From positions 744,001 to 808,000 of the forward strand of contig CAVVCU010000005.1 of NCBI GenBank assembly GCA_963746825.1: a stretch of 64,000 bases of DNA. The letters run 5' to 3'. The notes beneath the pieces are model-generated. The model saw only the letters and a program-made list of their open reading frames with translations, was not told the DNA's origin and made no database searches. Source of the stretch: JACVRW01 sp963746825. GTDB taxonomy: Bacteria; Actinomycetota; Thermoleophilia; Solirubrobacterales; Thermoleophilaceae. Numbering within the stretch: the first letter of the stretch is position 1; every line of letters starts with the position of its first letter. The translations under genes and the position numbers were made by a program. Positions 1 to 11,110 of this stretch are shown here, piece by piece.

Positions 1-713
1 GGGCTCTCGTCCTCATCGCCGAGGACCAGCACGTGAACCGGCTGCTGACCGAGCGCCTGCTCGAGCGCCGCGGACACCGCACGGTGGCCGCCGGCGACGG
101 CCGGGAGGTCTTGGAGGTGCTGTCGCGCGAGCAGCCCGACCTGGTGCTGATGGACTGCCAGATGCCGCTGCTCGACGGCTACGAGACCACGCGCGAGATC
201 CGCGAGCGCGAATCACAGCTCGAGGCCGGGCGGCTGCCCATCGTGGCCATGACGGCCAGCGCCATGGAGGGCGACCGCGAGCGCTGCCTCGCCGTGGGCA
301 TGGACGACTACCTGGCCAAGCCGCTTCGCTTGGAAGACCTCGATGCCGTGCTCTCGCGCTGGCTGCCGGCGGGCAGCGCGGTCGACACGGTCGACAGGGC
401 GCGCCTCGACGATCTGGAGCACGACTTCAACCCACTACTGGTGCGCGACTTGATCGAATCCCTCCTCGGGACCTCACCCGGTCTGGTCAAGCGGATCGCC
501 GCGGCCGCGGAGGCGTCCGATCGCGACACCGCGGCCCACGCCGCGCACCGCCTCCGCGGCGGCTCTTTGGCCCTTGGCGCGACGGAGCTGGCCGAGGCCT
601 GCGCCGCGGTGGAGGCGCCCGGCGCCGACCTCTTCGCCGCGGCCGCATCGGTGGAGCGCGCCTGGCAGGCGACCGAGATCGCGCTGCGCGAGCGTGTCGG
701 CCAGCCGCGCTAG
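1..713 (+). CDS. Hybrid sensor histidine kinase, C-terminal part (receiver + Hpt), truncated by window edge
   Basis: The frame is open from base 3 at the left edge, so the kinase part lies outside the window. About 236 residues are visible. The first ~125 are a receiver domain: the acidic pocket IAED, the phospho-acceptor Asp in LVLMDCQMPLLDG, the Thr in VAMTAS and the Lys in DYLAKPL. The C-terminal ~100 residues look like an Hpt phosphotransfer domain, with the His in AHRLRGGSLALG matching the usual H-x-L-K-G-S-S motif. REC followed by Hpt at a C-terminus is typical of multi-step phosphorelay kinases; a stand-alone REC-Hpt protein starting at the GTG at 33 is less likely because receiver residues precede it. 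Input and partner are unknown. Confidence 0.85.
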   Translation, partial: ALVLIAEDQHVNRLLTERLLERRGHRTVAAGDGREVLEVLSREQPDLVLMDCQMPLLDGYETTREIRERESQLEAGRLPIVAMTASAMEGDRERCLAVGMDDYLAKPLRLEDLDAVLSRWLPAGSAVDTVDRARLDDLEHDFNPLLVRDLIESLLGTSPGLVKRIAAAAEASDRDTAAHAAHRLRGGSLALGATELAEACAAVEAPGADLFAAAASVERAWQATEIALRERVGQPR

Positions 714-715
714 CG

Positions 716-1111
716 CTAGAGGTCGCGGATGTCGAACGCCTCGTCGGCGTCGTCGACGGTCGGCTTGCGAAAGAACCCGGGATTGACGCAGTCGAAGGCC
801 TCGCTGTAGCCGTCGTACGCACGCTCGACGGTCGACCGGCATTGGGCGAGCGGGAGGCCGCTCATCTTCACGCCACCGAAGCCGTGACGGGTCCGCTCGG
901 CCTGCTCGAAGAGCTCCACGTCGATCTCTCCACGGAACACCTTGTTCATGCAGCCCATGAAGCGCCGCCCGCTCTCCTCGTCGTCGTAGAGGTAGAGGTA
1001 TTGGCATCCGCTGGTGATGCAGCCCGCGGGATGAACGGTGCGGTCGCAGAACGAGCAGCACTGGCGGCACTCGTGGAGCTCCACGGTCGTGCGTTCTGAG
1101 ATCGGCGCCAC
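716..1111 (-). CDS. Cys-rich conserved hypothetical protein, probable metal binder
   Basis: A 131-residue protein with a GTG start. Its first ~40 residues carry a dense Cys cluster (ECRQCCSFC followed by AGC and SGC), which looks like a zinc- or iron-binding knuckle, with further single Cys residues downstream in GCMNK, AQCRS and DCVNP. There is no signal peptide or membrane segment. It converges with the kinase fragment (2 bases between stops) and lies 21 bases upstream of nothing but the end of dnaE on the same strand. I do not recognise the family well enough to name it; metal binding is inferred only from the Cys spacing. Confidence 0.65.
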   Translation of the reverse strand: MAPISERTTVELHECRQCCSFCDRTVHPAGCITSGCQYLYLYDDEESGRRFMGCMNKVFRGEIDVELFEQAERTRHGFGGVKMSGLPLAQCRSTVERAYDGYSEAFDCVNPGFFRKPTVDDADEAFDIRDL

Positions 1112-1132
1112 GCAAAAAGTGTAGACCGACTG

Positions 1133-4612
<3,480 letters not shown>

Positions 4613-4717
4613 CCGGGCTTCGAATATACGTCCGGGCTCGGACCGCACGGGGGTCACAGTTCTCGGCTTTCCCCGGTATTGCGGGTTGTTCGTCACATGC
4701 CTGAGAGACTGCCGCCC
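4613..4717. promoter_or_regulatory. Divergent intergenic region between dnaE and a VOC gene
   Basis: This 105-base gap must hold the promoters of both dnaE (leftward) and the VOC-fold gene (rightward). It contains the AT-richer stretch TTCGAATATACG at 4619-4630, unusual in this GC-rich DNA and compatible with a -10 region on either strand. No clear -35/-10 pair, operator palindrome or conserved RNA structure is visible. Confidence 0.35.
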
Positions 4718-5080
4718 ATGGCACTCATTCAAGAGCTCGACTTCATCGGCGTCCCCTCGCGGGACGGTGACCGTGCGCGCACTTTCTACCGCGACGTTCT
4801 TGGCATGCGCCCGGACGAGCACGCGGAGTACGAGCAATGGGCAGGCGGCACCTGCTTTGCCGTCTGGGAGCCCGAGAACGTCGGGATGGAGTTCGTCGCC
4901 CAGACCGGCAGCCCGCTGCCGCTGCGCGTGGAGGACGTCCACGCGGCGCGCGAAGAGCTGGAGTCCAAGGGCGTGACCTTTTTCGGCGACACCTTGGACA
5001 CCGGCGTCTGCCATATGGCGATTTTCGCCGACCCCGACGGCAACCAGCTCATGCTGCACCGGCGCTACGCGCCGTACTGA
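4718..5080 (+). CDS. VOC-family (glyoxalase/dioxygenase fold) protein
   Basis: A 120-residue single-module protein of the vicinal-oxygen-chelate superfamily: an N-terminal beta-alpha-beta unit (LDFIGVPSRDGDRARTFYRD followed by VLGM) and a C-terminal unit ending FADPDGNQLMLHRRY. The terminal DPDGNxLxLH pattern is the family's usual metal-ligand or fold signature. Substrate cannot be told from sequence. The ATG at 4718 begins at the first beta strand; an in-frame ATG at 4697 would add seven residues. It is divergent from dnaE, and its last 16 bases overlap the convergent nitronate monooxygenase gene. Confidence 0.82.
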   Translation: MALIQELDFIGVPSRDGDRARTFYRDVLGMRPDEHAEYEQWAGGTCFAVWEPENVGMEFVAQTGSPLPLRVEDVHAAREELESKGVTFFGDTLDTGVCHMAIFADPDGNQLMLHRRYAPY

Positions 5081-6135
5081 GCGGGGGCCAGCCGCGCCTG
5101 AGCCTGCTCGATGGCGCCGCGAGCCTCGGCGCTCCAGCGACGAACGAGCTCGCCGGCCGGGAGGTCTTCGGCGAGCGTGTGTGCCTGGCCGGCCCAGAGA
5201 TTGATCGCGTCGGCGTCCCCGGCTTTGCGCGCAGCCGCCCGCAGAGGCGCGGTGAGGTGGAGCACGTGCGGGTAGGCCGGCGGCGCTTGTGTGCCGTGGT
5301 CGCGCATGAAGGCGTTGACGATGCCGCGGGCGCGGCGTCCGCTGAAGGCGCGCGTGAGGGCCGTCGGGGTCGGACGAGTCAGCGCATCCCGATGCGCATC
5401 GCTGGTGGCGGCCTCGGGGCAGCGCATGAACGCGGTCCCGATCTGGGCTGCCCGCGCGCCGGCCGCGAGCACGGCGGCGACGGCGGCGCCGTCGGCGATA
5501 CCTCCGGAGGCGATCAGGGGAAGCTCGCTGGCCCGCGCGACGAGCTGCAGCAACGGGGTGAGCGCGATCTCACCGCGGCCGTCGGCGTCCTCGAACGAGC
5601 CGCGGTGCCCGCCGGCCTCCACTCCCTGCACGATCAGCGCGTCGGCTCCGGAGCGAGCAGCGAGGAGCGCCTCATCCACCTCCGTCACCGTGACCCACAC
5701 GGCGATGTCGCGCTCGTGCAACCGTTGTACGACTTCGGGCGAGGGGCAGCCGAACGTGAACGAGGTGATCGGCGGGCGCTCTTGGCAGACGACGTCGAGC
5801 TTGGCGTCCAGCGAGTCATCGTCGAAATGCGGCTCGCCGACCGCGACCCGGTGCCGCTGCGCCTCGGGCGCGATGGCCCGCGCGTAGGCGGTGAGCCTGG
5901 CGCGATCGACCGGGGTCTCGGCGAGGACGAACAGGTTCACTCCCACCGGTTCCGAGGTGAGCTCCCTGGTCCTCGCGATGTCCGCTTGCAGATCGTCGTG
6001 GCTCCTGTAGCCGGCGGCGAGAAAGCCCAGGCCGCCGGCGACCGATACGGCGGCGGCCAGCGCCGGAGTCGAGGGACCACCGGCCATGGGCGCCTGGATG
6101 ATCGGGTGACGCAGCCGGGGGAAGTCGTGAGTCAC
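5065..6135 (-). CDS. Nitronate monooxygenase-like FMN oxidoreductase (2-nitropropane dioxygenase family)
   Basis: A 356-residue TIM-barrel flavoprotein. Family signatures are HPIIQAPMAGG at the N-terminus, an FGCP-type segment (FTFGCPSPEVV), DALIVQGVEAGGHRG carrying the usual catalytic-region His, and the phosphate-binding loop region PLIASGGIADGAAVAAVLAAGARAAQ in shorter pieces (IASGGIADG, AAQIGTAFM). Members oxidise propionate-3-nitronate or other alkyl nitronates with FMN and oxygen. The GTG start at 6135 lies 52 bases from the divergent TetR gene, with a palindrome between them, so control by that regulator is likely. Substrate assignment is by family only. Confidence 0.88.
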   Translation of the reverse strand: MTHDFPRLRHPIIQAPMAGGPSTPALAAAVSVAGGLGFLAAGYRSHDDLQADIARTRELTSEPVGVNLFVLAETPVDRARLTAYARAIAPEAQRHRVAVGEPHFDDDSLDAKLDVVCQERPPITSFTFGCPSPEVVQRLHERDIAVWVTVTEVDEALLAARSGADALIVQGVEAGGHRGSFEDADGRGEIALTPLLQLVARASELPLIASGGIADGAAVAAVLAAGARAAQIGTAFMRCPEAATSDAHRDALTRPTPTALTRAFSGRRARGIVNAFMRDHGTQAPPAYPHVLHLTAPLRAAARKAGDADAINLWAGQAHTLAEDLPAGELVRRWSAEARGAIEQAQARLAPAQYGA

Positions 6136-6156
6136 GACGTCGAGCCTACCAGATTA

Positions 6157-6179
6157 TGTAACCGAACGGTACGGTAACA
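6157..6179. promoter_or_regulatory. Palindromic operator, probable TetR-family binding site
   Basis: A 23-base, near-perfect inverted repeat centred at 6168: half-sites TGTnACCGnAC and GTnCGGTnACA, with 18 of 23 positions symmetric. It sits between the nitronate monooxygenase gene (start 6135) and the TetR gene (start 6188), 9 bases before the regulator's start codon. Position and symmetry are what a TetR-family autoregulator would use to repress both divergent genes. Binding by this particular protein is inferred. Confidence 0.75.
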
Positions 6180-6187
6180 TCATTGCG

Positions 6188-6766
6188 ATGGCCCGGCCCC
6201 CCTCCCCGCAGATCCACGCCGCGCTGCTGGACGCTGCCGGGCAGCTGTTCTACGAACGCGGCATCGGCACGACCGGTGTCGAGACCGTTGCCGGCAGAGC
6301 CGGGGTGGGCAAGCCGGCCCTGTATCGCCACTTCGCGTCGAAGGCGGGTCTCGTCGACGCGACGCTCGCCAAACGAGACGCCGACCGCCGGCAGTCGCTC
6401 GTGGCCGCGCTCGAGCACGCGCCTCCCTCTCCCGCCATACGCCTCGAGGCTGCGGTCGAATGGCAGCTCGACTGGGTTGGCGATACTCGCTTCCGTGGCT
6501 GTGGGTTCGTGCGAGCCGCCGCGGAGACCCAGGCGGGCGGGCGAGCGGCGGCCGCCAGAGCGCACGAGCACAAGACGTGGTACCGCGGTGAGCTGGAAGG
6601 GCTGGCTGCCGCCGCGGGCGCGGCGGACCCGGAGCAGCTCGCCATGCGGCTCGCCCTGGTCGTCGAGGGGGCCACGACGCTTGCCTTTCTCGGCGATCGC
6701 GGCCTGGTGATCGACGAGGCGCGCGAGATGGCCCAAGAACTGATTCAGCAGTCCTGCCCACGCTGA
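6188..6766 (+). CDS. TetR-family transcriptional regulator
   Basis: A 192-residue one-component repressor. Residues ~8-55 form the TetR HTH domain: LLDAAGQLFYERGIGTTGVE, then the recognition helix in AGVGKPALYRHFASKAGLV. The C-terminal ligand-binding domain is Ala-rich and helical (LRLEAAVEWQLDWVG, LAMRLALVVEGATTLAFLG). It is divergent from the nitronate monooxygenase gene with a 23-base palindrome in the gap, so it most likely controls that gene and itself. The ligand is unknown; the PhyH dioxygenase 47 bases downstream may be in the same transcript. Confidence 0.92.
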   Translation: MARPPSPQIHAALLDAAGQLFYERGIGTTGVETVAGRAGVGKPALYRHFASKAGLVDATLAKRDADRRQSLVAALEHAPPSPAIRLEAAVEWQLDWVGDTRFRGCGFVRAAAETQAGGRAAAARAHEHKTWYRGELEGLAAAAGAADPEQLAMRLALVVEGATTLAFLGDRGLVIDEAREMAQELIQQSCPR

Positions 6767-6813
6767 CTCGTCGCGGACTCCTTGGAGCTCCTGGCACGTA
6801 GTCCAGGCTGATC

Positions 6814-7725
6814 GTGTTTTCCGAAGTCGCTGACCCCGCCGCAGAGAGCGGCCTTCGGCTGCGCTCGGGAGGCTTCGTGTCCGTACCCGGGGCCCTGACG
6901 CCTTCTGAGGTGACGCGGCTCGTTGCCGCACTCGACAAGGTTTATGAGGACGAGATTGCCCATGGGCGTACCGGCGCCGGCGAGCCCATGCATCTGCTCG
7001 GCGAGATCGGCCGCGACGACGCTTTCCTCGAGCTGCTCGACCATCCGGCCGTGTTCCCCATCATCTGGAGCGAGTTGGGCTGGAACATCCACCTGTACCA
7101 CTGTCACCTGGACGTGACCCCGCCGCGTCAACGGGCCCGCCATCAGCCCGCCTGGGGCTGGCATCAAGACGGGGGGCGCCAAAACCTCGAGCTCGAATCC
7201 GACCCCCGGCCGCGGATGTCGCTCAAGGTGGCCTTCTGGCTCTCCGACGTCTCGGCCCCAGACCGCGGCAACATGCTGATCGTTCCAGGAAGCCACGAGA
7301 GCAACACCCTTTCCAGGCCCGGGAAACCCGAGCTCGGCTTCGACCCGCCTACCGGTGCGGCACCTGTGCTCGCCTCGGCCGGTGACGCACTTGTCTTCGA
7401 TCGCCGGCTCTGGCACTCGCGCAGCGACAACGTCTCAGAGCACACACGTCGAGTGATCTTCCTCGCCTACAGCTACCGCTGGGTCAGGCCGCGAGACGAG
7501 TTCGGCATGGACCCGGGCAGCGAGCGCTTCCTCGGCCTCTCTCCCGTGCGCCGTCAGCTCCTCGGCGAGCCCGCCGGCCCCCACCACCAGTGGGGACTGG
7601 AGCGCGATGCCGTACCTCTATACGCAGCGCTGAAGCGCCAGGGGCACGGCGGGAACTACGGAGCCGGCAGCCGAGGATCCGGCCAGGGGGATTCGCCGTC
7701 CGGGCTGGCCAGCACGACGAGGTAG
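6814..7725 (+). CDS. Phytanoyl-CoA dioxygenase (PhyH) family Fe(II)/2-oxoglutarate oxygenase
   Basis: A 303-residue jelly-roll oxygenase. The iron ligands are visible as His117 and Asp119 in WGWHQDGG and distal His201 in RRLWHSRSDN, with a 2-oxoglutarate-binding Arg close behind (HTRRVIF). The segment DVSAPDRGNMLIVPGSH is typical of PhyH proteins. It would hydroxylate a small-molecule or acyl substrate with loss of CO2 from 2-oxoglutarate; the substrate is not evident. GTG start at 6814. The last 70 bases overlap the convergent VOC gene, and the final ~25 residues (GSRGSGQGDSPSG) are low-complexity, so the C-terminus may be extended by loss of an earlier stop. Confidence 0.85.
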   Translation: MFSEVADPAAESGLRLRSGGFVSVPGALTPSEVTRLVAALDKVYEDEIAHGRTGAGEPMHLLGEIGRDDAFLELLDHPAVFPIIWSELGWNIHLYHCHLDVTPPRQRARHQPAWGWHQDGGRQNLELESDPRPRMSLKVAFWLSDVSAPDRGNMLIVPGSHESNTLSRPGKPELGFDPPTGAAPVLASAGDALVFDRRLWHSRSDNVSEHTRRVIFLAYSYRWVRPRDEFGMDPGSERFLGLSPVRRQLLGEPAGPHHQWGLERDAVPLYAALKRQGHGGNYGAGSRGSGQGDSPSGLASTTR

Positions 7726-8087
7726 CCGTCCGGGTCACGGAGCCACAGCTCGCGATGGTCCGGCCCGCCGGGGCCATCGGGCGGGTTTCGGTGTGGTGGC
7801 CGGACGACCTCGGCGTCGAGCGCCTCGGCGCGACCGACTGCCTCGTCGAAGTCGTCGAGCTCGAACCACAGTGCGACGCCGTTTCCGTAGGGTCGCGACG
7901 ACGGGTCGCCGATCATGCCGTGGTGGTGCTCCACGTCGAAGTGGTGCAGCTGCAGGACGAGTTCCCCGCGATGGACGAGCCGCTCGTACTCCTCCCCGCC
8001 GTGTGCGCTTTCGCAGGCCAGCAGCTGCTGGTACCAGCGACTGCTCCGCGGTACGTCGTTGACCGAGATCAGCGGCTGAGGGCGCAT
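7656..8087 (-). CDS. VOC-family protein (glyoxalase/bleomycin-resistance fold)
   Basis: A 143-residue VOC protein beginning MRPQPLISVNDVPRSSRWYQ followed by QLLACESAH, the usual start of this fold. HFDVEHHHGMIGD carries a His cluster in the middle, and the C-terminal module is HRELWLRDPDGYLVVLASPDG. The ATG at 8087 is 54 bases from the divergent quinone oxidoreductase gene. Function could be an isomerase, dioxygenase or antibiotic-binding protein; nothing in the sequence or neighbourhood settles this. Its 3' end overlaps the PhyH gene by 70 bases on the opposite strand. Confidence 0.82.
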   Translation of the reverse strand: MRPQPLISVNDVPRSSRWYQQLLACESAHGGEEYERLVHRGELVLQLHHFDVEHHHGMIGDPSSRPYGNGVALWFELDDFDEAVGRAEALDAEVVRPPHRNPPDGPGGPDHRELWLRDPDGYLVVLASPDGESPWPDPRLPAP

Positions 8088-8141
8088 CGTGGGGCGAGTG
8101 TACGGGGGTATGTTGCGTGCCCGACCGGGTACAGGCTCGAG

Positions 8142-9065
8142 ATGCCGCGCGCGGTGCGCTTCGACAGATATGGCCCTGTGGAGGAGCTCTACGTGGCCGA
8201 CGTCGAGGCGCCGGAGACCGGCCCGGGCCGAGTGGTCGTCGAGGTGGTCGCAACCTCGATCAACCCCGGCGAGATCTCCATCCGCGAAGGCGCGATGGAC
8301 GAGCAGACGCCCGCCACGTTCCCGTCGGGTCAGGGCAGTGACCTCGCCGGGCGCATCGCCGCCGTCGGCGACGGCGTGACCGACTGGGCGACCGGCGACG
8401 AGGTGATCGGCTGGACGGACGAGCGCGGCGCACAGGCCGAGGTCGTGGCCGTGCCGGCGGACCAGCTGACCGCGCGGCCCGACGGCGTGCCCTGGGAGCA
8501 GGCCGGGTCGCTGTACGTTGCCGGCTGCACCGCCTGCGCCATGGTGGATGCGGCCGGCGTCCAGGCGGGCGAGACCGTGGCCGTGGCCGGCGCGAGCGGC
8601 GGCGTGGGCTCGATCGCGATCCAGCTTCTGCGCAATCGCGGCGCGCGTGTGCTGGGGATCGCCGGCCCGGCGAACGCCGACTGGCTCGCCGAGCTCGGCG
8701 TCGAGCCCGTGGCCTACGGGGACGGTTTGGAGGAGCGCCTGCGCACCGCGGCACCCGACGGGATCGACGCCGTGCTCGACGCCTACGGCGGCGGATACGT
8801 CGGCCAGGCCATCGACCTCGGGGTCGCGCCGCAGAGGATCGTGACCATCATCGACTTCGAGGCGGCGAAGGAGCACGGGGCCAAGACGGTGTTCGGGCAT
8901 GCGGTCGCCTCGGCCGCGATGCTCGCCGACCTCGCCGGCATGATCGATGCCGGCGACCTGAGCGTCCCGATAGCCGCCACCTATCCGCTGGACGAGGTGC
9001 GCGAGGCCTACACGCTGCTGGCCGAGCGCCACACCCGCGGCAAGATCGTCCTCCACCCGAGCTGA
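8142..9065 (+). CDS. NADPH:quinone reductase-like MDR-family oxidoreductase (zinc-independent)
   Basis: A 307-residue medium-chain dehydrogenase/reductase. The N-terminal GroES-like domain begins MPRAVRFDRYGPVEELYVAD and includes GQGSDLAGRIAAVGDGV; the Rossmann domain has the nucleotide loop VAVAGASGGVGSIAIQLLRN. The structural and catalytic zinc-ligand Cys cluster of alcohol dehydrogenases is missing, as in quinone oxidoreductases and enoyl reductases. It would transfer hydride from NADPH to a quinone or activated alkene. ATG at 8142; the GNAT gene follows after 2 bases, so the two are probably co-transcribed. Confidence 0.9.
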   Translation: MPRAVRFDRYGPVEELYVADVEAPETGPGRVVVEVVATSINPGEISIREGAMDEQTPATFPSGQGSDLAGRIAAVGDGVTDWATGDEVIGWTDERGAQAEVVAVPADQLTARPDGVPWEQAGSLYVAGCTACAMVDAAGVQAGETVAVAGASGGVGSIAIQLLRNRGARVLGIAGPANADWLAELGVEPVAYGDGLEERLRTAAPDGIDAVLDAYGGGYVGQAIDLGVAPQRIVTIIDFEAAKEHGAKTVFGHAVASAAMLADLAGMIDAGDLSVPIAATYPLDEVREAYTLLAERHTRGKIVLHPS

Positions 9066-9067
9066 GC

Positions 9068-10000
9068 ATGACGAGCTCGGTCCGGCTCGAGCCCGTGGTC
9101 GCCGCCGACGCGGCGGGAGTGCTCGAGCTCGTGTCGGCGCTCGAGTCGTCGCTGTACGGCCAGAGTGCGTTCTCGCAGGCCGACCTGCAGGACGAGTGGG
9201 CGGACCTCGAGCTCGAGCGGGACGCCCGCGTGGTTCGCGAGGGCGACCGCATCGTCGGCTACGGCATTGTGCGGGAGCGAGGCGAGCACTGGCTCACGGA
9301 GGGGTACGTCCACCCCGACGCGCTCGGGCGCGGAATCGGGAGGCTGATCGCGACGGAGCTCGAGCAGGGCGCGGCCCGGGCCGGCGCACGCAAGGTCCAG
9401 AACGCCATCCTCGAGGCCGACTCCGCCGCCCGCGGGCTGCTCGAGTCGCTCGGCTACGACGCGGTGCGCGTCTTTCGCGAGTTGCGCATCGAGCTCGAAG
9501 CGCCGCCGCCCGCACCCGAGTGGCCGGACGGGCTGTTCGTCGTCCCCTTCGATCCGGAGCGTCACGCGCGCGAGTTCCACGCCGCGCACCAGGAGGCGTT
9601 CGCGGACGTGTGGGACTACACGCCGCGCGATTTCGAGTCGTGGTCGAAGCTCCACATCGGGAGCGAGAGCTTCGACCCGACGCTCTGGTGCGTCGTCCGC
9701 GCCGAGGATGAGATCGCCGCCGGCACGATCTCCAGAGGCGACACGTACGGCGGCGGCTTCGTCGACGTGCTGTTCACGCGCCGCCCATGGCGCAGGCAGG
9801 GCGTGGGGGCGGCGCTCCTGGTCGATTCGTTCGGGCGCTTCTGGGAGCGCGGCGAGCGCAGCGTCGGGCTCAGCGTCGACACGGCGAGCGACACCGGCGC
9901 CTTTCGCCTCTACGAGCGCGCCGGGATGACGGCAACGCTGGGCTGGCTGCTGTACGAGAAGGAGCTTGGCGACGCCGGCGCCCCCGCGACCCGTCACTAG
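9068..10000 (+). CDS. Tandem GNAT-fold N-acetyltransferase
   Basis: A 310-residue protein with two GNAT modules, an architecture also seen in mycothiol synthase MshD. The first acetyl-CoA loop is VHPDALGRGIGRLIATELEQ (residues ~82-101); the second is TRRPWRRQGVGAALLVDSFG (~238-257), ending in the usual DTASDTGAFRLYERAGM. The second module keeps the stronger R-x-x-G-x-G/A motif and is probably catalytic. I do not call it MshD because there is no mycothiol gene nearby and the tandem fold is common in actinobacteria. It starts 2 bases after the quinone oxidoreductase stop. Confidence 0.85.
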   Translation: MTSSVRLEPVVAADAAGVLELVSALESSLYGQSAFSQADLQDEWADLELERDARVVREGDRIVGYGIVRERGEHWLTEGYVHPDALGRGIGRLIATELEQGAARAGARKVQNAILEADSAARGLLESLGYDAVRVFRELRIELEAPPPAPEWPDGLFVVPFDPERHAREFHAAHQEAFADVWDYTPRDFESWSKLHIGSESFDPTLWCVVRAEDEIAAGTISRGDTYGGGFVDVLFTRRPWRRQGVGAALLVDSFGRFWERGERSVGLSVDTASDTGAFRLYERAGMTATLGWLLYEKELGDAGAPATRH

Positions 10001-10022
10001 GCTGGGCGGGCTGAAGAACCCC

Positions 10023-11036
10023 ATGCGTCTGCTGCTCGTTCTCACGACCGTCTGCCTGGCTCTCGGTGGCGCGCTCAGCGCCCCGTTCGCGACCGCCGCG
10101 GTCGGCGTGCCGCGGGAGGCGCGGGCCGTCAACACCTCCCACCCCGACCGCTGGGTCGGCCGAGGCACGCCGCGCAGCTGCACGTCGCGGGCGGTCGTGC
10201 GGGCGGTGGCCAAGGGCGGGGTCATCAGGTTCCGCTGCGGGCCGGACCCGGTCCGGATCGAGATGAGGCGTACCGCGAAGGTGGTCAACACCAGCCGTCG
10301 CGTGGTCCTCGACGGGCGCGGCCTGGTCACCCTCAGCGGCGGCGGGAAGCGGCGCATCCTCTACCAGAACACCTGCGACCAGCGGCAGATCTGGACCACC
10401 TCGCACTGCGACGACCAGGCCACCCCCCGTCTGGTGGTGCAGAACCTGACCTTCGCCGACGGTGACTCCACCGGCGAGACCTACGAGGGTGGCGGGGGCG
10501 GCGCGATCTTCGCCCGCGGCGGCCGCCTGAAGATCGTCGGCTCGACGTTCAGCGGCAACCGCTGCGACCCGGCGGGCCCGGATCTGGGCGGCGGCGCCGT
10601 GCGGGCCCTGTCGCAGCACGACGGCCAGCCGGTGTACGTGGCCGGCAGCAGCTTCACCGGCGGGGTCTGCAGCAACGGAGCCGCTCTGAGCAGCATCGGC
10701 GTGTCGTGGTCGATCTTCAACAGCGTGTTCACCGGCAACCGCGCAATCGGCAGCGGGGCCAACCCCACGCGGCCCGGCACCGCAGGCGGCGGCTCGGGAG
10801 GCGCCCTGTACGCGGACGGCAACGACTTCCGCGTCCTGCTCGCGGGCACGCGGATGACCCGCAACCGCGCGCGCGAGGGCGGCGGGGCGGTCTTCTTCGT
10901 CAGCAACGACCGCAGCGGCGTTCTCGAGATCCGATCCTCGACCCTGCGTCGCAACCCGAGCGCAGGCTTTGAAACCGACCCGGGAATCTTCTTCCTCGGC
11001 CGCGACCAGATCATCGTCGACTCGGTCGTGAGGTGA
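10023..11036 (+). CDS. Secreted right-handed beta-helix (pectate-lyase-fold-like) protein
   Basis: A 337-residue exported protein. The ATG at 10023 begins a clear Sec signal peptide (MRLLLVLTTVCLALGGALSA, cleavage likely near FATAAVG). The mature part has repeating beta-helix rungs with Asn/Ser/Thr-rich turns: LVVQNLTFADGDS, LKIVGSTFSGNRC, VYVAGSSFTGGVC, WSIFNSVFTGNRA, LLAGTRMTRNRAREGGGAVF. Four or more Cys residues could form disulfides. Such proteins are often polysaccharide-active or surface adhesins; no catalytic residues can be assigned. A longer in-frame start at 9966 was rejected because it would overlap the GNAT gene and bury the signal peptide. Confidence 0.75.
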   Translation: MRLLLVLTTVCLALGGALSAPFATAAVGVPREARAVNTSHPDRWVGRGTPRSCTSRAVVRAVAKGGVIRFRCGPDPVRIEMRRTAKVVNTSRRVVLDGRGLVTLSGGGKRRILYQNTCDQRQIWTTSHCDDQATPRLVVQNLTFADGDSTGETYEGGGGGAIFARGGRLKIVGSTFSGNRCDPAGPDLGGGAVRALSQHDGQPVYVAGSSFTGGVCSNGAALSSIGVSWSIFNSVFTGNRAIGSGANPTRPGTAGGGSGGALYADGNDFRVLLAGTRMTRNRAREGGGAVFFVSNDRSGVLEIRSSTLRRNPSAGFETDPGIFFLGRDQIIVDSVVR

Positions 11037-11110
11037 CTCGACCGGGCGCGCCGGTCCACTGTGAGGCATGTCACATGGGGGTGGCGGCGGCTCTCTAGCG
11101 TGGCGTGGCC

